Source of the DNA: Streptomyces noursei
GTDB taxonomy: Bacteria > Actinomycetota > Actinomycetes > Streptomycetales > Streptomycetaceae
DNA length: 64,000 nt
Reading direction: 5' to 3'
Assembly: GCF_016917755.1 (NCBI RefSeq)
Contig: NZ_CP070326.1
Coordinates: forward strand, 5,766,001-5,830,000
Numbering within the stretch: position 1 is the stretch's first letter; each line of letters begins with the position of its first letter. The notes under the pieces were generated by a model. The model searched no databases. It saw only the letters and a program-made list of their open reading frames with translations, and was not told where the DNA came from. Shown here piece by piece: positions 43,093 to 50,429 of this stretch. The position numbers were made by a program, and so were the translations under genes.

Positions 43093-44343
43093 TCAGATCG
43101 CCAACATGCCAAGCTTGACGGCTAGTTCACTTGCTCGGCGCCGCTGAGCCGGGTTCTTGGACTCGGTCTCTTCCAACACGATCCGCCGGGCATAGCCGTT
43201 GTAACGGATGGTCTCCGGCGCGGCCTCGTAAGCCTTGTCGAGAGTGGCTAGCGCGGCTTCGGTCTGTCCATCGAGTTGGTATCCGCGTGCTTCCTCGATG
43301 CGGTGCCTGGCACGCCGGGGGCGCGAAGGGATTGTGGTGGAGTCCGCGGCAGCTGCCTGCCGTACGCTTTCAGCACCTGCATGTAGCTCAACCGCGACAG
43401 TGACCGCGTGTGCCCCTATAACGGTTCGTGAGAACGATGTCACAGGGTGGTAGTAGTCAGCTGGCAACCGTTCTGCCATTGCACGTGCTGTGTCCCAGTA
43501 CTGCCAGGCGGTTCCCGATTCTCCACGTCGGGCGGCTGTGTATCCAGCCTCGAATTGGAGTGCGCCGGTAATGGCGAGTACATCATCACTAGCGTCGGGC
43601 AGGAATGGCTCCAGATACCGGAGCGTTTCAAGATTCACCGCGTCTGCCGCGTCGAAGTGAGCTGGCCCGCTGTCTCGATGGGCCTGTGCAGCCAGCCAGG
43701 CCGCGACGCCAACAGTGTGCGGATCTGCGGATTCTTGTGCAGAGATCATTCCGCGCTCCACGACACGCCACAGTAGCGACGCATCCGGTTGGTACGCAAT
43801 GAAGAATTGGCTCAGGCTGTATACCTCGGAGAGTGCGGCTTGAGCCGTGCGTCGATCGCTCGATGAGTCCGCTTGCCGGACGGAAAGTTGCGCATCCTCA
43901 ATGAGACCAGGCAACAGTGCCCCGATGACGTCGCGGTGATTGGGTGCCGAGTGCCGGGCGCTCCAAGCCCGTTCAAGACGTTGCCGGAGGTGCGTTTGAG
44001 TTGGGGCCTCTCTCTGCGTTGTCAGCGGAAACGCGTTGATGGCCGAACGCACCAGGGGAAGACGGGCGTGTCCGGGGCCGGTGAACAACTCGATTGCCAT
44101 CGACTGATCACCAGTGAGATCCGATAGGTCACCGACCCTCAAAGCTTCTGCAATGCGCAAAACCATCGGAAGCTTGGGCATTTGAAGGCGTCCACCCTCG
44201 ATTTGCTTAACCCAACTCGGCGACTTTCCTAGCAGACCAGCCATCACGTCACGACTCATGCCGCGACGGGTTCGTAGGATCTGCATGCGCTGGCCGAAGG
44301 CAACCGGCTCGGCGAACGGGTCCGGGGTAGTATCTGGAGACAC
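43093..44343 (-). CDS. XRE-family regulator with C-terminal TPR-like domain
   Basis: 416 residues from GTG 44343 with GAGAGGGG upstream. Residues about 15-70 are a Cro/CI helix-turn-helix (FGQRMQILRTRRGMSRDVMA, KSPSWVKQIEGGRLQMPKL). The rest is helical, TPR-like (VNLETLRYLEPFLP, AWQYWDTARAMAERLP, AALATLDKAYEAAPE). Such HTH-TPR proteins often sense small ligands or peptides. It is the probable regulator of the small-gene string downstream. Codon use is less GC-biased than in the core genes, in line with acquisition. Confidence 0.88.
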   Translation of the reverse strand: MSPDTTPDPFAEPVAFGQRMQILRTRRGMSRDVMAGLLGKSPSWVKQIEGGRLQMPKLPMVLRIAEALRVGDLSDLTGDQSMAIELFTGPGHARLPLVRSAINAFPLTTQREAPTQTHLRQRLERAWSARHSAPNHRDVIGALLPGLIEDAQLSVRQADSSSDRRTAQAALSEVYSLSQFFIAYQPDASLLWRVVERGMISAQESADPHTVGVAAWLAAQAHRDSGPAHFDAADAVNLETLRYLEPFLPDASDDVLAITGALQFEAGYTAARRGESGTAWQYWDTARAMAERLPADYYHPVTSFSRTVIGAHAVTVAVELHAGAESVRQAAAADSTTIPSRPRRARHRIEEARGYQLDGQTEAALATLDKAYEAAPETIRYNGYARRIVLEETESKNPAQRRRASELAVKLGMLAI

Positions 44344-44465
44344 GGCCTTGCCCCTCTCTGTACAGCTTCGTCACTGTCAGGGTACGGGGTAAGGCCGTTC
44401 CTGTTGATCCCTTGCGGGCGTCGCTTCCCTCGCAGCAAGCCCGGGTGGTGCCACACGCCCACACG

Positions 44466-44496
44466 GCCACCCTCCAGCACCATCACGGAGGGTGGC
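44466..44496. terminator. Perfect 10-bp hairpin upstream of the XRE gene
   Basis: GCCACCCTCC / GGAGGGTGGC with an 11-nt loop, 123 nt upstream of the XRE start. It could terminate transcription entering from the toxin gene or act in the XRE leader. Confidence 0.5.
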
Positions 44497-44520
44497 TGTT
44501 CGCATGCCCGATAGCGCAGA

Positions 44521-44541
44521 ATGGTTGAAAGCTTCAACCAT
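44521..44541. promoter_or_regulatory. Perfect 9-bp inverted repeat (operator candidate)
   Basis: ATGGTTGAA-AGC-TTCAACCAT, arms 9 bp with a 3-bp centre, in the spacer between the pore-forming-protein gene and the XRE regulator. The size and spacing suit a dimeric repressor such as the XRE protein encoded next to it. Confidence 0.5.
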
Positions 44542-44567
44542 GTCTCAGTTTCTGGAGACTCTCTCTA

Positions 44568-44591
44568 TTCCCCCTCCCGCGGGTGGGGGAA
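44568..44591 (-). terminator. Terminator after the pore-forming-protein gene
   Basis: TTCCCCC-T-CCCG / CGGG-T-GGGGGAA forms an 11-bp stem with one T-T mismatch and essentially no loop, 47 nt beyond the stop codon at 44638. Confidence 0.6.
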
Positions 44592-44637
44592 TCCAGGCGG
44601 GTGGGGGCCGGCGCGGGTGGGACTCCGCAGGGCTGAT

Positions 44638-45660
44638 TCAGCGGCCGGAGCGGATGACTTTCTTGCCGTCCTGGCTGAGAGGGACCGGGATCGACTGCGG
44701 CGCGCTGCGCTTCGTGCGGCCGTCGAGATCCTTCTGCACCACGTTCACGTTGACGGCCACGCCCTGGCCCCCGCCGAACTTCCCGCTGGCAAAGGCGTCC
44801 ACGCCGCCGGGGGTGATCTCGTAGCCGGAGGTGTCGATGATCGAGTGCGTACGGCAGTCGCGGAAGACCTCCTCGATGGGGACGAACCAGAGCCAGTGGT
44901 AGTCACCGTCGTGGTTGAGGTCGACCTTGTCGTTGAACCAGATCGCCACGGCTCCCGCCATGCTGACGGTGGCCGTCCAGTCGATGTCGTACTTCTGGGT
45001 GCCGATCACGAGGGACGCCTCGATGACCGACTTGGCTGGGATCTTGAGAGGGAGATCGACGCTCCAGTTCTGCGTCTCCTTGTGGGTGTACTCCTGGGTT
45101 GAGGAGAGGTTGGTCTCGATCGAGGTGGTCTCGGAAACCTTGGCCACGGCCGGGATCTCGGCCGACACCTCCATGGAGACGCCGATCTTCAGCGACTCGG
45201 TCACGGAGATGCGAAGGTCCTGCTCGGTCGTCTTGCTCTGCTTGTAGGTGACGGTCTGTTCGACGGACGACCCGTTGCGGTAGTTGGTCGTCACGGAGCT
45301 GACCTGACCCGGTATGGGCGAGGGGGCGTTGGGGTCGTAGGTGATGCCGGTGTACTTCGTGCTCACCTGGTACTTGTGGTAGTCGCCCAGCTCGCCGCGC
45401 TTGCCGTAGTCCGTGGAGGCGGTGAAGCGGCAGCCGTTGGACGCGGGGAACCGTTCCCGGGCCATCCACTTCCCCCACTCGTCGGTGATGTCCTGGAGCG
45501 AGCGGGCGGCCGCCTTGCGGGGCGGGGCGGCCTGAGGGGCGTTCGGCCGGCTGGGCGCTGCGACCGCGGCGCCCGCGGTCGCGAGCGAGACGGGGACGGC
45601 CGCCGCGAGGCCGGCGACGGGCACGGCGGCGAGGAGGCGCCGTCTGGAGACATGGCTCAT
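44638..45660 (-). CDS. Secreted aerolysin-like (ETX/MTX2) pore-forming protein
   Basis: 340 residues from ATG 45660. Tat signal SRRRLLAAVPVAGLAAAVPV ending AGAAVAA. The mature part has a head region with FTASTDYGKRGELGDYHKYQ, followed by long Ser/Thr-rich alternating beta segments (SVEQTVTYKQSKTTEQDLRI, TTSIETNLSSTQEYTHKETQ, NWSVDLPLKIPAKSVIEASL), the hallmark of the transmembrane hairpin region of ETX/MTX2 beta-pore formers. A C-terminal segment after WFNDKVDLNHDGDYHWLW completes it. I judge it a likely exported pore-forming protein; target cells are unknown. The family call is by pattern, not alignment. Confidence 0.72.
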   Translation of the reverse strand: MSHVSRRRLLAAVPVAGLAAAVPVSLATAGAAVAAPSRPNAPQAAPPRKAAARSLQDITDEWGKWMARERFPASNGCRFTASTDYGKRGELGDYHKYQVSTKYTGITYDPNAPSPIPGQVSSVTTNYRNGSSVEQTVTYKQSKTTEQDLRISVTESLKIGVSMEVSAEIPAVAKVSETTSIETNLSSTQEYTHKETQNWSVDLPLKIPAKSVIEASLVIGTQKYDIDWTATVSMAGAVAIWFNDKVDLNHDGDYHWLWFVPIEEVFRDCRTHSIIDTSGYEITPGGVDAFASGKFGGGQGVAVNVNVVQKDLDGRTKRSAPQSIPVPLSQDGKKVIRSGR

Positions 45661-45755
45661 GAGGGTCCCAATCCGAGGGGGCGGAACGAGGGAAACGTCT
45701 TGGGAAGCAATGGAATCGGCGATCTTCCCTCGCACATAGGGACTTTGGTCCTGAT

Positions 45756-45929
45756 TCAGCGTTTCGGGCGGCAACCGGGGCATTCGCACGGCGGGTAGCG
45801 CCCCGGCGCGTCGTCCACGAGCCGTGCCGGGTCGTCGGTCCGCACGACGACCTTACGGAGCGGGGTACGCACCCCGGCCGCCGAAACCCGGTACACGGAC
45901 AGGGTCATCCGACGGGGGCTGATCTTCAC
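45756..45929 (-). CDS. Small CxCxxC hypothetical protein
   Basis: 57 residues from GTG 45929, whose GTGA overlaps the stop of the gene before it. MTLSVYRVSAAGVRTPLRKV and a C-terminal PPCECPGCRPKR. Such peptides ending in PPCECPxC recur beside small regulator loci in Streptomyces, as I recall. Function unknown. Confidence 0.55.
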   Translation of the reverse strand: MKISPRRMTLSVYRVSAAGVRTPLRKVVVRTDDPARLVDDAPGRYPPCECPGCRPKR

Positions 45930-46168
45930 CGCCCTCGCTCCCGCCCCTGCTGATTCTCCGTACGTTCGCGAATCCAGGCCGCCAGACGGGATGCCTCGGA
46001 ATCGCGAATCCCGCCCAGCTCCACCCGCCCCCGTTCCATGACCGGATATCCGCCCCGGAGGGACGGGAAGGTGAACCCGGCGGCGGCCAGTGCGCCCGCC
46101 AACTCCTCTGCCGCGCGTTGCCCTTGGGCCAAAGCGCTGTCCCCGGATGAGGGGCTTTTCTGATTCAT
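45926..46168 (-). CDS. Small hypothetical protein
   Basis: 80 residues from ATG 46168. Helical N-terminus (AQGQRAAEELAGALAAAGFT) and a C-terminal ASRLAAWIRERTENQQGRER. Translationally coupled to the following 57-residue gene and 23 nt after the serine hydrolase stop. Confidence 0.6.
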   Translation of the reverse strand: MNQKSPSSGDSALAQGQRAAEELAGALAAAGFTFPSLRGGYPVMERGRVELGGIRDSEASRLAAWIRERTENQQGRERGR

Positions 46169-46191
46169 GCGTCCGATGGTCGGACCGCTTG

Positions 46192-47382
46192 CTAGCGACC
46201 CGGCGATGGACGGGCTGCACAGAGCGCCGTCCGGGCGGTGGCGTTCAGGTCTTTGTCCTGGGCGTCCGTCTCGCCCGGGTAGAGGTTCATCATGGCTGTG
46301 GCCTGCCTGCCGTCGAAGGTGACCGCGCTCGTCGTCTGGTAGCCGACGATCCCGCCGTCGTGCCCCCAGGCGAGGCCACCGCACGGCAGTGGGTGGCTCT
46401 CCAGGCCGAGGCCGTAGGCCCCGCCGTCCAGGGAGCCGGTCGGCCGGGTCTTCATCATCTGCTGAAGCTGGGCGGGCCGGAGCAGCTGGCCGTGGACGAG
46501 CGCGTCCAGGAAGCGGTTCATGTCGGCGCCGCTGGAGATCATGGCGCCGCTCGCGCCCGCGACCGTGGGGTTGAGCGCGGTGGTGTCCTTGAGCGGCGCG
46601 TCTTTGTCCTTCCGCACATAGCCGCGGGGGTGCGGGCCCGGGATCTTCGAGGCGTCGACCGGGACGGACGTCTGGCGCAGGTGGAGCGGTTCGATGATGC
46701 GTCGGTGTATCTCGTGGCCGTACGTGTGCCCGGTCACCCGCTCTATGAGCATGCCGGCCAGCAGGTAGCCCGTGTTGGAGTAGCGCCAGCCGGTGCCGGG
46801 CGCGAAGGACGGGCGGTGGGCGAGCGCCAGCCGCACGAGATCGCGGGTGTTGTGGTGGGTCAGCGGTTTGTCGACGACGTCCTGCGGCTTGAGGTAATCG
46901 AGGTAGTCGGGCAGGCCGCTGGTGTGCTGGAGAAGTTGACGGACCGTAATCTTGCGCCCGTCGTTGTCGTGGCCGCGGACGACGCCGGGGAGATAGCGCT
47001 CGATCGGCGCGTCGAGGACCACGCGGCCCTCACCCACCAGTTGGAGCACGACGGTCGCCACGAACGGCTTCGTCATGCTGCCGATCCGGAACCTGCTGTC
47101 CGCGCGCACCGGCGTGTGCCGCCGCACGTCCGCGACGCCGCTGGTCAGCACCGCGCGGCCGGACCGGTTCCGCAGTGCGACCAGCGCGCCGGGGCCGCCA
47201 TCGGTCGTGGTCAGCCGTTGCAGGAGTGCGCGGAGCTGGGGGTATTCGGCGGAGGGCGCGGCGGTGTTCGGCCGCGCGTGGGCGTCGTCCGGCTGCGCGC
47301 CAAGGGCGACACCGGCGACCGCGGCCAGCACGAGCAAGCCGCCCAACGCTCGCTTGTACGTGGTTTGCTTGAGCGTGATCAT
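46192..47382 (-). CDS. Secreted serine hydrolase (beta-lactamase/D-Ala-D-Ala carboxypeptidase family)
   Basis: 396 residues from ATG 47382, with GAGGA 7 nt upstream. Signal peptide (ALGGLLVLAAVAGVALGA). Class-C beta-lactamase/AmpH-like fold with nucleophile motif Ser102-Met-Thr-Lys105, second motif Tyr201-Ser-Asn203, and HDGG as the third. Typical of Streptomyces extracellular carboxypeptidases and esterases. Two tiny genes follow on the same strand. Confidence 0.9.
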   Translation of the reverse strand: MITLKQTTYKRALGGLLVLAAVAGVALGAQPDDAHARPNTAAPSAEYPQLRALLQRLTTTDGGPGALVALRNRSGRAVLTSGVADVRRHTPVRADSRFRIGSMTKPFVATVVLQLVGEGRVVLDAPIERYLPGVVRGHDNDGRKITVRQLLQHTSGLPDYLDYLKPQDVVDKPLTHHNTRDLVRLALAHRPSFAPGTGWRYSNTGYLLAGMLIERVTGHTYGHEIHRRIIEPLHLRQTSVPVDASKIPGPHPRGYVRKDKDAPLKDTTALNPTVAGASGAMISSGADMNRFLDALVHGQLLRPAQLQQMMKTRPTGSLDGGAYGLGLESHPLPCGGLAWGHDGGIVGYQTTSAVTFDGRQATAMMNLYPGETDAQDKDLNATARTALCAARPSPGR

Positions 47383-47778
47383 GTATGCGTCCTCGGAGGT
47401 GGCAGGCGTGGTGGTCGGGCGAGCGGCGCGTCTGTGGCCGAGGCTGCCGTGCGCGCCGATCCCCTTACGTGCCCCATGCTGGCCGGGGCGTGCGAGACGG
47501 CGTAATGGGGCGACTGCCCGGATAGGCAGTGGGGACAGCCCCAGGGACACGCCGGCAACACCCGGCCCCTTCGTCGTGCAGGGCACAACCAGGGCCCAGA
47601 GGCAAGCAACGAGGTGTTCGCGAAACTCACCTACAAGGCCATGCGCGGCCGGCGGGAAGGTCGGTGTAGTCGGCGAGGTTGGCGGGCGGCTGCGCGACCA
47701 CATGGCGTGCGCGGCGGAGAACTTCCCGGACGTGTAGACGCCCGCAAACGCAAGAAGGCCCGGCTTCCCGCGACTTGA
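47383..47778. other. Spacer without recognisable gene
   Basis: About 400 nt between the serine hydrolase start and the IS30 remnant. Open frames cross it, but none has a recognisable protein. A plus-strand stretch around 47610-47760 reads as a possible gene end but could not be identified. Confidence 0.4.
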
Positions 47779-47900
47779 GTTCTAGCGATCATCGCAACAC
47801 TGGCTCAGGCAGCGAGTAGATCACGTAGACGCTCGGCTGGTGTATCCCAGTCGAGCGTCTTGCGTGGGCGGCCGTTGAGTTCCTGCGCGACGTGATCGGG
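47779..47900 (-). mobile_element. Remnant of an IS30-family element (3' end)
   Basis: A minus frame ends at 47805 with DHVAQELNGRPRKTLDWDTP then AERLRDLLAA, the C-terminus of IS30-family transposases. Just beyond it TTCTAGCGATCATCGCAACA looks like the terminal inverted repeat. Only about 30 codons of the transposase remain. Confidence 0.7.
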
Positions 47901-48334
47901 ATGGCGCCGGGTTCGGTGCTGGGTGCCCAGACGATGCGCCAGGTGTCGTCCCACTCGCATCCGCAGCCGTGGTCCGAGTGCGGGTGCCGTAAGAACACGC
48001 CCCAGGCCAGCACGGCGCACGGGATGCGCGAGATGAGTACCGAGGGGTCGTCGCCCGGGTAGAGGTGCAGGTTGCGCCAGCCGTGCACCTGGGCCATGTA
48101 CGCGGCGGCGGCTTCGCTGATGTCGGCCGACCTCTGGTGACCGAGCACGAGGAACGCGACCGGGTAGAGGTGATCGCCGGTGGGCTCATCGAGCCCGATG
48201 ACGTGCAGGCCGCGGTGAGCGACGAAGCCGTTCTCCACCGCTTCCTCGCCGGGGGTCCAGAGCTGTTCGACGGGGTGCATGGTGTCGTCGTCGGCCTCGC
48301 TGGTCTCGATCTCGTACAGGACTGTGGTGGTCAC
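47789..48334 (-). CDS. Hypothetical protein, 3' end replaced by IS30 remnant
   Basis: GTG 48334 (VTTTVLYEIETSEADDDTMH) overlaps the stop of the gene before it (GTGA). The first roughly 145 residues look genuine (ADISEAAAAYMAQVHGWRNL, CGCEWDDTWRIVW). The last 35 codons are the IS30 remnant read out of frame, so the protein is truncated and fused. Homologues occur on actinomycete accessory elements as far as I can judge; no function. Confidence 0.5.
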   Translation of the reverse strand: MTTTVLYEIETSEADDDTMHPVEQLWTPGEEAVENGFVAHRGLHVIGLDEPTGDHLYPVAFLVLGHQRSADISEAAAAYMAQVHGWRNLHLYPGDDPSVLISRIPCAVLAWGVFLRHPHSDHGCGCEWDDTWRIVWAPSTEPGAIPITSRRNSTAAHARRSTGIHQPSVYVIYSLPEPVLR

Positions 48335-49215
48335 GCGCTCACCCCTGTGACGGCGTCGGGCAGGAGCGCGGCGATGTCGGTGCCGTGCGGGTCGGTGTAG
48401 CTCTCGTGGTCGCTGACGTCGAACGGTGCATCCTTCGCGGTGACGGTGAAGCCGGGGATGACGGTGGCTGCTCGGCCCTCCAACTCGATGTTGAGGCGGT
48501 GGGCGTCGTGGGAGGCGAGCCAGGTCTGGGTGTAGGGCCCGAGGCGGAGCAGTGTGTAGCCGGTGCCGTCGCTGCGTCGAGCTTCGACGTGGACGCCGTA
48601 GTGAGCGGGGGCAGGCCGACGTCATGGGGGAGGGACAAGCCCGCGGCGGCGTGGGTGAGCACTGAAGACGGGGAACTGGTCACGGTCGGCGTCGAAGATG
48701 CAGCGGTAGTCGCCATACCGGTCCATCACCATGTCGTTCAGGGCGGGGACCTTGGCGCTCTCCAGCACATGCAGCGCATCGATGGTGAGCCGGGCCGGGG
48801 CGGCCGGATCGTTGAGCCTTACGGCGGTCCGGTCACACGCAACAGGTCGCCGGGCTGGATCTCGCTGAGCAGCACCACGGCGATGCGTGGGTCATGGGTG
48901 GAGCAGGCGAACACGGTGTCCGGGGCGTCGGTCGTGAGCTGCTCTGCGTCAGCGGGGGAGTAGATCAGTTCGAAGCACGCAGTGCCCCAGGGGATCGTAG
49001 GCCGGGATGGCGTCGACGTAGCCGTCGATGGCCAGGCGGAGGGTGCCATGCGCGCTATCGAGGTCCCCCCTGGAGATGCTGTCCTTGAGGAGCTGGTAGT
49101 TGCGGCGCTGCTGGGTGGTGTGAGGGACTGGGGGCAGGTGCGGCGGAAGAACTCGCCGGCGGGGGTGTCCTCGGTGAGAGTGCGGGCAAGGGCGGGTTCG
49201 TCGCACGGCGGACTA
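48331..49215 (-). pseudogene. Hypothetical accessory gene broken by repeated frameshifts
   Basis: Coding-like segments continue one another across all three minus frames: EPALARTLTEDTPAGEFF (about 49200-49145), QRRNYQLLKDSISRGDLDSA to AYDPLG (49115-48990), ELIYSPADAEQLTTDAPD to LLRVTG (48985-48825), RLNDPAAPARLTIDALHVLE to FPVFS (48820-48668), VLTHAAAGLSLPHDVGLPP (48665-48610) and HYGVHVEARRSDGTGYTLLR to the stop at 48331. Joined, they give a protein of about 290 residues. At least five frame changes make it a pseudogene, unless base-calling errors are to blame. Confidence 0.65.
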
Positions 49216-49317
49216 CCACGGTGCGCAGATGCCCTGGCCGCCCGTCACTCGATGCGGCTCCCACTTGCCGGGCCCACCCAATTGAATGGAACACAACAGC
49301 TCGCACCGGGAGGATCC

Positions 49318-49920
49318 ATGCCGTTGACCCGCAAGGGCGTCGCGACCAGGCAACGCATCATCGAGGGCGCCGCCGACCAGATCCGTGAACAGGGCGTCTT
49401 CGCGGTGAGACTGGAGGACGTCATGGCCCGCACGACGACGAGCAAGAGCCAACTCTTCCACTACTTCCCGGAGGGGAAAGACGAACTACTCCTGGCCGTA
49501 GCCCGACACGAGGCGTCTCGGGTGATCGACGAGCAGCAACCCGAGCTCGGCTCCCTCACCTCCTGGACAGCCTGGCAGCAGTGGCGTGACAAGGTCGTCG
49601 CCCGCTACCGCACGCAGGGCAGCGACTGTCCCCTCCACACGGCCCTCGCCCACCTGGGCGGGGCCACGGATGCCACCAGGGCCGTGGCGGGCGAACTGCT
49701 CGGCCGGTGGCAGCGGGAACTCGCCGCGGGGATCCGTCACATGCAGAGCGTCGGCGAGATGGGCCCAGGACTGGACGCCGATCGAGAGGCCGCGGCACTG
49801 CTGGCCGGCATCCAGGGCGGCGTGCTGATCCTCATGACCACGGGTGGCCTCGCTCACCTGGAGGCCGCGATCGACCTGGGCATCGCCCACCTTCGCGCTT
49901 CCGCCCGCCGCGACCGCTGA
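49318..49920 (+). CDS. TetR-family regulator
   Basis: 200 residues from ATG 49318, preceded by GGGAGGATCC. N-terminal helix-turn-helix: RQRIIEGAADQIREQGVFAV, MARTTTSKSQLFHYF. The C-terminal ligand domain holds CPLHTALAHLGGATDATRAV, close to the YxaF/LmrA-type TetR_C_33 proteins. It converges on the quinone oxidoreductase gene across the inverted-repeat spacer and may control it. Confidence 0.9.
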   Translation: MPLTRKGVATRQRIIEGAADQIREQGVFAVRLEDVMARTTTSKSQLFHYFPEGKDELLLAVARHEASRVIDEQQPELGSLTSWTAWQQWRDKVVARYRTQGSDCPLHTALAHLGGATDATRAVAGELLGRWQRELAAGIRHMQSVGEMGPGLDADREAAALLAGIQGGVLILMTTGGLAHLEAAIDLGIAHLRASARRDR

Positions 49921-50031
49921 CAATCTCCGCCGCCGGACGACACGCAGCCGTCGCAGTGCCGACGGCCTGTGCCTCCGCCGACACACCGGAGACCTGAATC
50001 GCCGAGTTCGTGACCTACTGCTCGCCATACT

Positions 50032-50334
50032 CCGGTGTGATCAACCGGCCCGCTCCTGCAGTCGCATGACCGATGCGCCGGCGTGCGGCCGTGGAGCACA
50101 GTTGGGCCGACGTCATCGCGGACGGCCCACCAGAACGGAATACCGGTGGCGCACAGAGGTTTCCAGCTCACTTCAGAGAGGTCCCTGCTCATGCGCTCCA
50201 CCACCGCTCCAGTGGCGGCGCCCGTCGCGCCAGGCCGCAGGCGTGGAGCGGAGCCGCCGGCCCAACTGTGCTCCGCTGCGGCATGTCGGCGCATCGGTCA
50301 TGTGACCGTGGCACGAGATGGCTCATCACGCCGG
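50032..50334. repeat. Long imperfect inverted repeat between TetR and oxidoreductase genes
   Basis: The left arm 50032-50111 and the reverse complement of 50256-50334 share CCGGnGTGAT, then CATGACCGATGCGCCG, then GAGCACAGTTGGGCCG, with diverged stretches between (arms about 80 nt, centre about 144 nt). No gene is recognisable inside. It could be a decayed MITE or solo ends of an insertion sequence. Confidence 0.65.
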
Positions 50335-50429
50335 GGTAAGTCGATTAGCAGGATGTGCAGTTCGCCTGCCACGGTCCGCGTGGCTTCGGTGACCTCGTTC
50401 AAGGGGTCGGCGCGTTGGTTGGCGGTTGG

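Noticed and set aside
46192..47382. Calling the serine hydrolase a resistance beta-lactamase
   Set aside because: The SxxK, YxN and HxG motifs are shared by carboxypeptidases and esterases, and the sequence resembles Streptomyces D-alanyl-D-alanine carboxypeptidases; resistance cannot be inferred.
48339..48716. 125-residue Ser/Thr/Pro-rich minus-strand frame
   Set aside because: Most of it is an out-of-frame reading; the neighbouring frame gives HYGVHVEARRSDGTGYTLLR and ends in a GTGA overlap with the next gene. Only its VLTHAAAGLSLPHDVGLPP part is used, as a piece of the frameshifted gene.
41357..49317. A complete integrative conjugative element or prophage
   Set aside because: The region has accessory character and small regulatory genes, but no integrase, relaxase, Tra/FtsK-like protein, structural phage gene, tRNA or att repeat was seen.
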